Positions 46,619 to 58,440 of a stretch of 64,000 nucleotides of DNA are shown here, one piece after another. Source of the DNA: Isoetes taiwanensis (Eukaryota; Streptophyta; Lycopodiopsida; Isoetales; Isoetaceae); the NCBI GenBank assembly GCA_021234155.1, contig JAJEKV010000032.1:7846736-7910735 (forward strand), in the 5' to 3' direction. Made by a program: the position numbers and the translations under genes. Under the pieces are notes generated by a model. That model had not been told where the DNA came from and did not search any database. It saw nothing but the letters and a program-made list of their open reading frames with translations. How positions within the stretch are numbered: position 1 is the stretch's first letter; the number at the start of each line of letters is the position of its first letter.

Positions 46619-49600
46619 ATGGCTCGTGGATCAAGTGGCAAGAATTTCCATCGACGCCTCTTTCTGTGGGTTTCGCAATGCCATGACAACAATGTACAAA
46701 TGAAGTCGAAAATGTGTTTAAATGGATTTGCATCTGGCTACTTTGGTACTATGTTCCTGATGCTTAATTTTAATGTCTTTCTAGAAGGGAAATTTAATTC
46801 GCTCATCCTACTCGACACACTTAGGTGGAAGACTCTTTGGAGCATTCATCTTGAATTCTGATTCCAGGAGGCCTTCCAATTTAGGTGCATTTCCCAGGGA
46901 CAGAATTATTTATTATAAACTCTCCATAAACAGGCCCCTCCATAATTTTTCAGATCATAAAGTGGGTTTTATTGGAGTTTTTGGATCAGCGCAGGACCTT
47001 GAAAGGAATCCAGTTGTATTTCGAAGATGGTTTTATGCAACAGGTATTCCCTTATTAAAAGCTCCATAGACGATTGATAGCTTAACACTGCTCTGATATC
47101 TTTCCAGGTGCACAGTATATGGCTGTTAAAGACCTGTATGAGGTCCTGGGGTTGACAAAAGTAGCCAGTCAGGCAGAGATTAAGAAAGCTTATTATGATG
47201 TAAGTAAGTTCTTTCAAACGTGTTCATGTGTTTGAAGTAAGCGTTCATAAATAATGGCACAATGTAATTATAAATAATGGCACAATGTAATATATTCTGG
47301 ACCGTTGTAAAGGGAAACCTATAAATGGAGTTTTTGGGCTTCGTATTGCAGTTAGCCAAAAAGTATCACCCAGATTTAAACAAGCATGATCCAGAGGCTG
47401 AAAAGAAGTTCCAAGACATTCAACGTGCATATGAGGTATATTTTGAGAGCTAGGGAACTGTAGCCCTCATTTAGCTAAATGTTGCTTTTGGTTCATTCGT
47501 AATCATACAACAATACTTACACTTCTGTTATTTTTTGTAAAATTATCGGTACATTTAGATATATGTAGTGGAGTGGAAAGGCCTTTGTGTTCTGTGGCAT
47601 TCATAAGGTCTAGGTAGGTATGCTGTATCACTTTTGAATTTTGGGAGCAAGCATAAAACCCTCTGCACATGTTGTATTGGATAGGATACTAGTAATTCGG
47701 ACTAGGGAAGTTACTCGGATGAAGGAAGTGAAACATATGGGGAAGAACGATAATTCATCCAAGAAGCATAGGGCGTGAGCAACCTTTCTACCGCAGTTAA
47801 AGAGAGTGATAATTGTTACCATTCCTTTGCTCCCATTTGATTATTGCCTATATTCTGTGCTTTTTATGATGGTTTGGCAGCTTCCTGCAAAATTTGTTTC
47901 TTCATGTTTGGAGCTTTCCATTGTCAAAAGGACAATAATTCAAATATCCTACCAGTTTATGTTGAGACTTGCACTCTCTGACGTGCCAGGCAGTGGGGTT
48001 TGTAACCTTTGGTGGTGACAACTCTCCCAAGGTCTCAACAATGTGCCACCACTTTCTAGTGCGTTCATGACTTCCACCCTATTCCGATTGGGTCCCGCAA
48101 TCCAAAAGGAAAACCTAAAAGGCTAGGAACAATTCCTTTTCGTTTAAGAATGACATTGGGAGTGTTTAAGAGCATGGCTAAAGCACCTCCTTTAAAACTA
48201 AGGCTTTCCTTTTGGAAGAAACTACAACTCTGATTCTTCTAGGTTGATATACCACTGCTAACTAGGCCATGCAGGTCTTGAAAGATGATTCAAAGAGATC
48301 AATCTACGATCAGGTAGCATTACCTTCCTTTCATGCACTTAAATTTTCTTGCAAATTAAAGGTCTATGCACACTCCTTGACCACTACATTTCATTAGATC
48401 GGACCAGAGGCATTTGAACAAACTACCTCTAGAGGTTATGGTCCCAATGGGCCTGGTGGTTTCGGTGGTGGCTTTCCTGGTTTTGGGGAAGACATTTTTG
48501 ATGTGAGTGCATTCTATGAAATTTCTTCTTGTGGGTCTGATTGTGGCGTTTGTTTTGGGGGTCTGATTTTTGGTACTTTTAACAGATGTTTGATAGAATT
48601 TTTCCTGGTTCCCGAGATGGTTCTAGAATCGAGGTAAAGTCATTAACGTAGATACTTCTATTAACCTCACATGCTTACATTGTTATTATGGTCCGTAGGT
48701 TGTACTTGAACTTTCTTTTAGGGAATCAGTAGAAGGATGCAGGAAACCTGTCTCATTCCAAACAAATGTTAAATGCAGCAAATGCAGTATGTACCAATAA
48801 GCTAAACTAGATATAGTAAAATAGTCAAATTACAAAGCAAACGTGGCCATATGAAAAGACTCGATTTTTAGCATTCTCTATACTATTTTATCAAGGTTGA
48901 TAACCAACATCTAACATCTTGATTACAGAGGGTACTGGATTCCCACCTGGAACTAAAATGGTTCCTTGTCCATCCTGCAGGGGAACAGGAAAGGTAAAGT
49001 TCAATCAGACGAAGAGATGGACCAAACCTGAGGTCATGATGTTGTTCTTACATGTACTATATTATGTTTGGAACTCTGCAGATTTTACATCGACAAGGGT
49101 TCTTCAAATTTCAGTCAACCTGTCCACGATGTGATGGTTCTGGTCACACTGCAAAGGTAAATGTGTTTGTGGACTCTTTTAGACATTCTTTTGGGTGTTC
49201 TGAAGCTTTTGGTTATGTGTACCCTAGGACCAATGTAAGGCTTGCCAAGGACATGGGAATGTAAAGGAGAGTCAGTCTGTCTATGTTGATATACCTGCTG
49301 GTATGGAAGCAAATGCTTTTTTAGCTACTTTGGCCTTCCTAATTCTGAGAGCTGAATGCACTTGGTATCAATAGGCGTGGAATCTGGTGTCTGTATCCAA
49401 GTGCCAGGTGGTGCAGGATTGAATGATCGAGGCCGCCCGGCAGATCTGATTGTCAACCTAAAGGTTCTTGATTCAACGATTATCGCTGGCAGTGTATATG
49501 GGTTCTTAAAATAACAAGTTGATCACTACCTTTTGTTCATAGATCAGAGACGATCCAGTGTTTAGAAGGCAAGGTTCTGACATTCACATAGATGTCCCTA

Positions 49601-50444
49601 TTGACTTTACCATGGTAATCTGCTGTTTTCTTCTTCCATATAATGGGCATGTAATTCCTTTCTGGGTGACTTACCTTGTTAGCACTGTCCTCTGTTGTGA
49701 AGTAAATTTTGGTTACTCTTGTATCCATATTAAAAATCAACTTATATCGGTTAGAGTTGCCATCGTGTCTGCTTATACTATATATATGCTATTAAAGCAG
49801 ATTCTGGTCATTGTGTGTAGGCCCTTCTTGGTGGGACAGTGAGAGTGCCAACTCTTACAGGCGAAGTTAATCTCAAAGTAAGTTTTTTCAAATTCGTTCT
49901 AGCTGATGTTGTCTTTTAACTAAGGCATGCCCATTTGTTTCATTTTTTTACAGGTGAGACCAGGGACTCAGCCTCAACAAAAGCTTGTGTTAAGAGGCAA
50001 AGGTAACTACGTACCTTAGAGCATTTTTAATGACAGAATTGGATCAATGAAATTTAGAATTTATTAGCTATTACTATGTGCCACTTGAGAATTTTAGATT
50101 GCTTGCATTTTCTTATGTGTTGTGCACAAGACAGCGCATCCTATTGTGATTTTGGAGAAGTTATTTACTTCTTGATTTGTTGTACTAGGCATAAAACTGC
50201 ACAATTCTTACAACTATGGTGATCAATACGCTCATTGCCATGTGACCATTCCTAGGTAAGCTACTTTTGCTATGTATTTGTTGAGAATTTGGATTATCAA
50301 TATTTTTTAGAGGCTTCTCTGTGCAGAAAGATAACAGATCGGCAACGCAGACTTATTGAGGAATTTGTAATGGAAGGCAAAGATAATGAAGGTGGGAAAG
50401 GAAAGGATGATGATAGAGCAGCAGATGGTTGGAAATTTTGGTAA
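46619..50444 (+). CDS. Type I DnaJ (Hsp40) chaperone, mitochondrial GFA2-like, 17 exons
   Basis: Exons: 46619-46745, 46885-47043, 47108-47199, 47352-47435, 48275-48313, 48398-48502, 48586-48633, 48699-48786, 48929-48993, 49082-49156, 49228-49300, 49375-49463, 49543-49614, 49821-49877, 49954-50002, 50189-50255, 50327-50444. Together they give 1407 bases, 468 aa, open throughout. The first ~100 residues are basic and fit a mitochondrial presequence. Next come a J domain ([17 protein letters not shown] with HPD), a Gly/Phe linker ([16 protein letters not shown]), and four CxxCxGxG zinc motifs ([32 protein letters not shown]). The C-terminal substrate domain has [14 protein letters not shown] and [11 protein letters not shown]. 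It would stimulate Hsp70 ATPase and present unfolded protein. Domain order and length match plant GFA2/bacterial-type DnaJ. Exon 1 and the weak donor after 49463 (GTTCTT) are the least certain parts. Confidence 0.85.
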
Positions 50445-50880
50445 GATCTGAAAAGAACTTGAAAGGCGTCGTCTGTTTCCTAAGGAGAAACATGTCACAA
50501 TGGGATTCTTATGGGCCCAGGAATAACTTAGCAAGGCTGGTCCTTGGAAAATTGGCGTAGTTGTAACAATGCTGACTTCCCAGAACAGAGATAAACTCCT
50601 AATTCAGTCTCCAATTATATGTCTTCGCATGGCATAGACAGAAATATCAATGATTGAAAACTTAATTTAACTCTTTGACTAAAGTTATAGGCATGATTAT
50701 TAGACCTTGTCCTTGTTATTCACTGCTGTGAACTACCTTGGATTTGCAGAACCCTTAACCTTACGCCCACCAGTGTGCTGCATTAGCTATCCTCTCTTTC
50801 TCAACTGTTGACATACCATTATAGCAGCATGATATTTAATCACTAGTTATCAGAAAGTGGGGAAGTTTGATGCTTACACT

Positions 50881-51332
50881 AGTTTCATGGTTTGGGCGCC
50901 CGTATATCGAGTCCGGGATGTGGTGTTTCCGGACTTTTTTTGTGGTGTTTCTGGCCACCGTTATCAGCCACTGTGCACTTCACAGTTTTAAGCCCAGAAT
51001 CAACTGTTTTAGGTCATTTTTTGCTTGATCTGGCTCTATCTGAGCTCAAATCACTTCCTCTCTTCATCAAACTAGTGTTAAAGAGGAAGACAAAGCGATT
51101 GGAAGGGCTTTGGAGGATTTCAAGCCGTCCAGGGAGCTGCAAGAAGGATCCGACCAAAGATTTTGGCTCCGCCGCGCAGTTTCGCGCTTGGTTTTTGGCC
51201 AGAAATACCACTTTTTGGCCAGAAACACCACTTCCAGAAGCGTTGGGTGTTTCTGGACATCCAGAAACAACATAGGCAAATTGTCCAAAAACACCGGATC
51301 CCGGACTCGATATACGGGCGCCCAGTTTCATG
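50881..51332. mobile_element. Mutator-type MITE with 26-bp perfect inverted ends
   Basis: Arms at 50894-50919 and 51298-51323 (GGGCGCCCGTATATCGAG...) are exact reverse complements. The 9-bp string AGTTTCATG flanks it at 50881-50889 and 51324-51332, the duplication length typical of Mutator-like elements. Four extra bases sit inside the left copy. Inner stretches (GGTGTTTCTGGCC and complements) also pair. Open frames on both strands (50892-51409) come from this symmetry and are not genes. Confidence 0.8.
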
Positions 51333-51650
51333 TAGATATTCTATATATTGTAGTGGCCATTGAGAAACTACTTGTTATCAGTCCAGATGGTGCACATTTC
51401 AGTATATAGCTGTGCAGATTATTTCATCTTGCTACCTTAGGCAACTAATGCATTCAAAGTGAACTAAAAACAGTTGTCATAATGTCTTATAACCAATTGA
51501 GTTTGCCAATCTTGTTAACAGGCCAGCCTGTCTTCCTGGAATTCTGACCAATTGACGTCCATTTCTTTGACTGATTCCTCATAGATATTTAATCCCCTTT
51601 TATTAGCATGATAGTAATATAAAGTCAGCCTCAAAAAATCCTAGCTCAAC

Positions 51651-52320
51651 TAAATTTGCATTCAAGAGGAGGTTAACGGGACCCTCAAGCAGATTATGCA
51701 CAATAATCCAAGATACCGGCAGGCCGGTGGGTTATGTGCCTAAATTTGCATTCAAGAGGAGGTTAACGGGACCCTCAAGCGGTTATGCACAATAATCAAG
51801 ATGCGGCGGTAGGTGGGTTATGTGCTAAAAGGTTTGTTTAAGGGGAGCGTTGACTCATTCAAATCACAGGTGGAGAAGAATGGGATAAACACCCTGCTTG
51901 CCCCTTACAGCAGATAAACGGGCTCGCCGAGGGATAAAACTCCTCCTGAAAGCCTTACGGGCTCGCCCGGCCCGCAGACATAAATGGGCGAGCGGGAGGG
52001 TGAGCCCATTTATCCGCCGTAAAGGGGGTGGGTGTTTATCCCCTTTAACCTATCTGGCTGTAAAGGGGCAAAGCGAGGGTGTTCCGCCCATTTATCCGCT
52101 ATAAAGGGGGCAGCGGGGGGTGTTTATCCCCTTTAGGCAGGGGTGTTTATCCCTTTAACCCGCAGGCCATAAACTTTGCTAGCAAGATTAACACGACCCA
52201 GTGCAAGATTATCAGCTGGTTTGGATGCCCATAGCAAGGTTATCATGACCCAGAGCATGGTTATCATGATCCAGAGCAAAATTATCAGGACCAGAGCTAC
52301 CACCAGAGCTGAAGGGGAAG
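51651..52320. repeat. Tandem and GC-rich short-repeat tract
   Basis: A ~90-bp unit (AAATTTGCATTCAAGAGGAG...) occurs twice, 51651-51740 and 51741-51826. 51885-52160 is GC-rich with repeated CCCATTTATCCGC, GTGTTTATCCCCTTTA and AAAGGGG, including a hairpin at about 51969-52016. At 52236-52290 a ~21-bp unit (GGTTATCATGACCCAGAGCA) repeats two to three times. The remainder to 52762 shows nothing recognisable except a decayed end of the PPR frame. Confidence 0.75.
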
Positions 52321-52762
52321 CATATTCTGGCATGCAGTGGAGATTCCAGCATATCATAGCTCTGCAACGGACGCTCAGGATTGTGCTGATCACAAATCCT
52401 GCCAGTTAAAGTACTTTTACACCCACTGGACATGCATAGTATGGAGAGAAACATGACAATCACCCTGATAACCATTCCAACTAATGATTTGCTAATCATC
52501 AAACTTTACATGTACATAATATACAATTCAGCTAATTGTTTGCCTATATAAAGTGTCCCACAGGAACATCATCTTTCAAAATTGCCTATATGAAGTGTCC
52601 CCTAGGAGCATCATCTTTCAATTTTAAAAATAAGTATCTTGCACTGTACAAACTGCGGGTTCCTCCCTTCATCCAAAAATAAGGTTATAGATCCCCATTC
52701 TTCATCTTCTCCGCATGTCACATTTTGTTTGCATGGTTGTCAAATCTTCTATCCTTTTTGCA

Positions 52763-55700
52763 TCATACCACTCCGCCCTGACTTGCATGCATGTTTGCCA
52801 TGAGCACATATGAAGAAGAGTTTTCAGGACATATATGGACTAGCTGCTGGAAACATCTGTGTCCTAGTTGAAATTCTCCATATGTTTTGCAAGCACTAAG
52901 CAAGGCAGACCATGTTTCTCTAGATGGTGGACAGATCATAGTTTCTAATAACTTCTCCGCCACATACAATTGACCTGATCGTCCTAGGATATCAATCATG
53001 CAAGTGTAATGGTCTATCGTTGGTGTAATGCTGTATTTTTTTGTCATCAATTCAAAGCATTGATGCCCCTTGAACACTAAATTGGCACGGCTACATGCAG
53101 TAAGTAGACAAACAAATGAAACAGCATCTGGTTTCACTTTCTGTTCTTGCATGTCCTCAAAACACTGTATAGCCATTTCAGCTACATGATTCATTCCATA
53201 TCCAATCATCATTGCATTCCATGATACAACTTCTTGAGCAGACAGTTTCTCAAATACTGCTCGTGCTTCTGGAAGTGAGCCACATCTAGCATACATGTCA
53301 ATCAAAGTGTTTGCAACAACATCATCTCTTTCAAGACCTTTTGCTGCAGCTCCAATGTGTATTTCACGTGCTTTGTCAATGGCTCCTGTGCTACTGCAAG
53401 CTTTCAAGCTGTAGTTGTATGTAATTGCATCTATAGCAACACCCTCTGATTGCATAAATTCAAAACATTTTAGTGCCACTTCACCCAATCCATTTTCAAC
53501 ATAACCAGCAAGAAGTGCATTCCAAGAGACAACATTATGTGCTGGCAATTGGATAAAAACTTGCCACGCCTCAACAATGCGCCCACATTTGGCATACATG
53601 TCAACCAAAGTGCTTCCAACCAAAACATCTTTCTCATAATCTTTCTGAACAATCTCAGCATGAAAATATCTTCCTTTTGCAATAAATCCTATATCTCTGC
53701 AACCCATCAATCCCCAGACAAATGTGATTGCATCTGGAGTTACAGCCTTTAACTGCATTTTTAACAAACATTTGAGCGCCTCATGACCACGTCCGTTGTA
53801 AATATACCCTGCAATCAATGCATTCCATGATACAGCATTTTGAGTTGGCAGTTTATTAAGGACTTCCCATCCCTTGTCTGGTAAACCACATTTTGCATAC
53901 ATGTCAATTAGACTGCTGACAATAACAACATCCTCCTCAAGTCCATTTTCTGAAATCCGAGCATGAATTTCTTGGCCTTTCTCTGCAGCTCCTATGCTTC
54001 CGCAAGCCCTCAAACTGCATAAGAATGTGATCACATCTGGAAAGCTGCCTGTTTCTTGCATCCATTCATAGCACTTCAATGCTTCTTCAGCATATCCATT
54101 TTCTGCATATCCTGCAATCACTATGTTCCAAGATACAACGTCCTGTACAGGAAGGTTGTCAAGCACTTTGTGCGCCTCCAAAAGCGATCCACATTTTGTA
54201 TACATATCAATCAAAGCATTGCCAATTAGAAGATCCGTCCCAAATCCCTTTCGCAAAATTAGAGTGTGTATCTCACGGCCTTTCTGTATAGACGCTATGC
54301 TGCTACATGCTTTGGAGAGATAAACATAGGTTACAGCATCAGCACATACACCAATCACCTGCATATGATCAAAACATTTTAGCACTTCATGACCCGATCC
54401 GTGTTCAACATATCCTGCAAGTAATGTGTTCCAAGATCCCACATCCTGTGCAGACAGTAAGTCAAACACTCCCTGTGCCTCCAACAGGGAACCACATTTG
54501 GCATACATACTGATCAATGTGCTGCTAAGGAATGGGCTATTCTCATATTGTGCATGCATGATTGCAATGTGCGTTTCCCGCCCCCTCTCTATGGTTCCCA
54601 GTGCAATACATAATTTCAGAATACAAACATACGTCACAAGATCTGGGGCTATACCATCTAGATGCATATAACCGAGACATTGCAAAGCTTCCTGATAATG
54701 TTTATGTGCAAGAAAACCCCCAACAATAGCGTTCCATCCCATGATTGTCTGATGTGGTATTTTAGCAAATACACCCCATGCCTCTGAAAACAAGCCACAT
54801 TTGGCATACATGTTAACCAAAGTATTGCCAACCAAAGCATCTCTTTCAAACCCCTTATTAACAATCTCAGCGTGAATTTTTTGGCCCTTTTTTACTGCAC
54901 CAGTGTTTCCACAAGCTTTCAAGTTATAAATATATGAAATGGCATTTGATGGAATGCCTTGTTGTTCCATACATTCAAAGAACATCGGTACTTCCTTGTT
55001 AAGGCCATAGGAAAGGATCCCTGCAACTACTGAATTCCATGACACAAGACCTTTTACTGCTAATTTGTCAAAGGCTTCACATGCCTCTGCAAGTGAACCA
55101 CATCTGGTATACATTTCGATCAAGGCACTTCCAATAAAAACTTCTGTTTCAAAACCCCTCTTTGTTATTGCTCTATGTATTTCCCGACCTTTCTTAAGGA
55201 AATCTACGCCATTACAGGCCTTCAAAGAACAAAGATACGTCACAAAATCTGGAGACACACCTTCCAGTTGCATCTGCTCGAGACACCAAAGGGCTTCCTG
55301 GCCAAGTCCACTTTCACCATATCCTGTAATTAATGAATTCCATGATGTGACGTCTCGCAAAGGAAGCTTGTCAAAAATTCTTCGTGCCTCCGCGACTGAC
55401 CCACATTTGGCATACATATCAACCAAAGTACTGCCAATAAATAGATCTCTTTCAAATCCTTTCTCTGTAATCTCAGCATGTATTTTCCGGCCCTTATCAA
55501 TGGCTCGCATGCTGGCACAAGCCTTCAAGATGCAGACAAAGGTGATTGCATCTGGAGATAACCCCTCCAGTTGCAAGCATTCAAAACATGTCAATGCTTT
55601 CTGAGGAAGTCCATTTTCAGCATATCCTGTAATTAATATGTTCCATAAAGCAATATCTCGAGCTGGAAGCTTGTCAAAAACATCTTGTGCTTCTGCAAGT

Positions 55701-56779
55701 GAGCTGCATTTGACATACATGTCAACCAATGTACTCCCAACAATAAGGTGTCTTTCAAATCCTTTTCGTCTGATCTCTGTGTGGATTTCACGCCCCTTGT
55801 CTAATGCTTGTATGCTACCACATGCTTTTAAACTGCAAACAAACGTTTTAGCATCTGGAATCACCCCATCCAGTTGCATTTGTTCAAAATGCTTCAATGA
55901 TACTTCTTCAAGGCCCTGATCAGCATATCCTGCAATTAGCATAGTCCATGATACAACATCTCGTACCAACAGCTTTTCGAAAACTTCTTGGGCCTCTGCC
56001 AAGGAACCAGAACTAGCATACATGTGAATCAAAGTACTACAAACAAAAGGATCTTGTTCAAAGCCATTATAAACAATCTCCGCATGTATTCTCCGACCCT
56101 TGTCTATGGCTCCCATGTTACTGCAAGCCTTTAAGGTGGAAATGAAAGTGGCACTATCTGGAGCCACACCATGATATTGCATCTGTTCAAAGCATTCCAA
56201 TGCTTGTAAAGGATGCCCATTTTCAATATACCCTGCAAGAAGTATGTTCCAGGACACCACATTCTGAAGTGGTAGTTTTTCAAAGACATCCTGAGCATCT
56301 GGGAACACGCCACATTTGGCATACATGTCAATCAATGTGCTCCCGACATAAACGTCTCTAACGAATCCTTTGTCTGTAGCATGTGCGTGAACTTGGCGGC
56401 CTCTTTTCACATCTTTCAGCTTGATGCAAGCTTTCAGCAATGCTATAAGGGTGTGGCTGCTAGGATCCACATTGTCATGTTGCATCTGTTGGTATAGGCA
56501 GAAAGCATGATGTGATTGCCCACAACCAATACAACCCAACATGAGGGAAGTCCAAGAATGTTCATTTCGATGAACCAACGTGTTAAAAGCCTCCTGTGCA
56601 TCAAAAACACTTCCGCATTCCATAAGCATTGGCACCATGTAGTTTCCAACGGTTTTATGAACTTCCAGCCCATCGTTGCAAAAGAGTGTATGCACATTTT
56701 TAGAATATGATAAGCTTTTGGCTTTCTTGCACTTCTGCAGAATAGAGAGAACGTTTTCAACCGCAAAGGGCTCAACCAT
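52763..56779 (-). CDS. PLS-class pentatricopeptide repeat protein, 1338 aa, truncated E motif
   Basis: It is one intronless frame. About twelve P-L-S triplets repeat every ~101 residues, each with the signature (V)VSWN.L(I/L)AGY, then PD..TF, then GR.IHAEI and DMYAKCG; the W positions fall near residues 77, 178, 279 and so on to about 1188. The C-terminus has an E1-type motif (TWSALLSACKTYG, YVLMANMHASQGG) and then stops, short of E2/E+ and with no DYW. PLS proteins bind organelle RNA, mostly for editing; without a DYW domain it would need a partner. A protein-like continuation is visible one frame over past the stop. No clear organelle presequence precedes the first repeat at this ATG. The many shadow frames inside are not genes. 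Confidence 0.85.
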   Translation of the reverse strand: MVEPFAVENVLSILQKCKKAKSLSYSKNVHTLFCNDGLEVHKTVGNYMVPMLMECGSVFDAQEAFNTLVHRNEHSWTSLMLGCIGCGQSHHAFCLYQQMQHDNVDPSSHTLIALLKACIKLKDVKRGRQVHAHATDKGFVRDVYVGSTLIDMYAKCGVFPDAQDVFEKLPLQNVVSWNILLAGYIENGHPLQALECFEQMQYHGVAPDSATFISTLKACSNMGAIDKGRRIHAEIVYNGFEQDPFVCSTLIHMYASSGSLAEAQEVFEKLLVRDVVSWTMLIAGYADQGLEEVSLKHFEQMQLDGVIPDAKTFVCSLKACGSIQALDKGREIHTEIRRKGFERHLIVGSTLVDMYVKCSSLAEAQDVFDKLPARDIALWNILITGYAENGLPQKALTCFECLQLEGLSPDAITFVCILKACASMRAIDKGRKIHAEITEKGFERDLFIGSTLVDMYAKCGSVAEARRIFDKLPLRDVTSWNSLITGYGESGLGQEALWCLEQMQLEGVSPDFVTYLCSLKACNGVDFLKKGREIHRAITKRGFETEVFIGSALIEMYTRCGSLAEACEAFDKLAVKGLVSWNSVVAGILSYGLNKEVPMFFECMEQQGIPSNAISYIYNLKACGNTGAVKKGQKIHAEIVNKGFERDALVGNTLVNMYAKCGLFSEAWGVFAKIPHQTIMGWNAIVGGFLAHKHYQEALQCLGYMHLDGIAPDLVTYVCILKLCIALGTIERGRETHIAIMHAQYENSPFLSSTLISMYAKCGSLLEAQGVFDLLSAQDVGSWNTLLAGYVEHGSGHEVLKCFDHMQVIGVCADAVTYVYLSKACSSIASIQKGREIHTLILRKGFGTDLLIGNALIDMYTKCGSLLEAHKVLDNLPVQDVVSWNIVIAGYAENGYAEEALKCYEWMQETGSFPDVITFLCSLRACGSIGAAEKGQEIHARISENGLEEDVVIVSSLIDMYAKCGLPDKGWEVLNKLPTQNAVSWNALIAGYIYNGRGHEALKCLLKMQLKAVTPDAITFVWGLMGCRDIGFIAKGRYFHAEIVQKDYEKDVLVGSTLVDMYAKCGRIVEAWQVFIQLPAHNVVSWNALLAGYVENGLGEVALKCFEFMQSEGVAIDAITYNYSLKACSSTGAIDKAREIHIGAAAKGLERDDVVANTLIDMYARCGSLPEARAVFEKLSAQEVVSWNAMMIGYGMNHVAEMAIQCFEDMQEQKVKPDAVSFVCLLTACSRANLVFKGHQCFELMTKKYSITPTIDHYTCMIDILGRSGQLYVAEKLLETMICPPSRETWSALLSACKTYGEFQLGHRCFQQLVHICPENSSSYVLMANMHASQGGVV

Positions 56780-57116
56780 ATAGGTTGAATAAGTGGAACT
56801 GATCCATAAAACATTCAGGTAATCTGCCTGCGTTCAATATTTATTCTAACGCCTGGTCAAGCAAAAGACCATGAGACGCACGACAACAATGCCAAGACGG
56901 AAATTGAATAGAAGGAATATGTGTAGTAACCTGTACATGGTGCCACGAATTGCTCTTGCTGCTGCTACAAAATTGAACTGTCAAAGCTTTTGGTGGAAAC
57001 CCTGCCAATTTTCCGGCAGGTTTCGTGAAACTTGGGAGGAGAAAAGTCCAAAGGTTTGATGCAAAATTCTAGAAGGGTTTCCATTCAAACTTGGGGAGGT
57101 TTCTTATGCATTCTAA

Positions 57117-57862
57117 AAAGGAAAAAACTACAAAATGCCCTATTGGGTCCCATAGACCGATTGGTCTCCGTGGACGATAAAAATACAATGCCCCTAACTT
57201 TTCATCCTGGTCAACGTATAATGTATTTTGTATTTTTGAAAATTATTCAAATACCATTAAGATTTACGTTAATTCCTCAAATGCCCTTATGTTTCTTTTA
57301 AATTCCCAAAATGCCCTTGAGATCTATAACATGTATTTCTTTTCAAATTTTAAAAGTTGTAAATTTACAAAATACCCTTAAGTTTTAAGCAAATTATTGA
57401 AATGCCCTTGAACAACATCGTATTGTCTCTGGAGGCAACATCGCACCTATCGTGAGAGCCTGTGCCTCCAGAATTGTGAGAGAATAATCCTTCAGAAAAT
57501 ATTGAGAATATAGAATTTGTGCAAAATCATGAGAGCTTGTGAGCAAAAATCAATAGAGCAAGCAAAACTTGGAGCAGAATGAGTTTCAATCAAAAGCAAA
57601 TTCGATGGAGCCTCCTGTGCCTTCTTTTTTCTTTTTGAAGAACCGTGCACAAAAGTAGGTGTTAATCCAAAAACGACGCCAAAAAAATATTTGTTGAAAA
57701 AGGGCATTCCGTTGAATACGAAAAACTGAAGGGCATTTTGTGAAAGTTGAAATATTACTGAAGGGTATACGTTGACCAAGGGCATTTAATAAAATTATGA
57801 AAACTTAGGGGCATCTGGTGAAATTCATCAAAACATAAGGGCATTTTGTAGTTTTTCCCTTC
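57117..57862. mobile_element. ~745-bp MITE-like element with AT-rich inverted ends
   Basis: The left arm GGAAAAAACTACAAAATGCC (57120-57139) pairs with GGGCATTTTGTAGTTTTTCC (57839-57858). Variants of AAATGCCCTTA recur inward from both ends (57282, 57310, 57367, 57398; 57730, 57779, 57836), so the ends look like stacked, nested repeats. It lies just upstream of the PPR start and may touch its promoter. Confidence 0.65.
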
Positions 57863-58151
57863 TAAAAATTTTAACATATGGTTTCACGGCACGCAAGCTA
57901 AATTGCACACGACAACCAAGATGTAGGCAGCCTCTAAGGCCCAGATTCCACTAATCCGACTGTTTCTGGATCTGCCGGCAAGAACTGACAAATTTCTATG
58001 AAACTCCCGGGCAAGATCCCCTCGTCTGTAATTTTTGTGATATCTCACTCCACGTTGGGAACTTCCACCTAGGCTTCAGACTACAATGGAATCCCAACAA
58101 TGGTGTCAATTGGATACCTGTGGCTCCCTGATTCGTCCCTATAGCAACGAA

Positions 58152-58395
58152 ATATTAGGGCAGGCCACATTTCTCCGTATTATCACCCTTATTACATCAT
58201 ATAACTTTCCTATCCCACCTGGCAGGCTGGTAGTGCCACTTGGCAAACTGCTAGTGCTCGTCGGATTGAACAAAAGGGGGTGGCACGTGCGAAATGTGGA
58301 CTGCCCTAACATTTCGAGGGAAATGTTCGCTGGCTGGCTATTACGCGGGGCAGTGGCCGCACCCCGCGTAATGGCCAACCAGCAAACATTACCCC
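58152..58395. repeat. Compound hairpin, including a 29-bp-arm stem
   Basis: Arms at 58322-58350 and 58362-58390 (AATGTTCGCTGGCTGGCTAT against its complement) are nearly perfect, with an 11-base loop and a GC-rich top (ACGCGGGG/CCCCGCGT). Just upstream, ATTAGGGCAGGCCACATTTC (58153-58172) pairs with GAAATGTGGACTGCCCTAAC (58291-58310). The open frames on both strands here (58086-58442) follow from the symmetry. Likely a MITE remnant. Confidence 0.7.
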
Positions 58396-58440
58396 TAACT
58401 AACGACGCAGTGGAATCTGGGTCTAATGGGCCACTCACAT

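Noticed and set aside
50892-51409. Overlapping frames of about 100-127 codons on both strands
   Set aside because: They sit inside an inverted-repeat MITE with a flanking duplication and resemble no protein.
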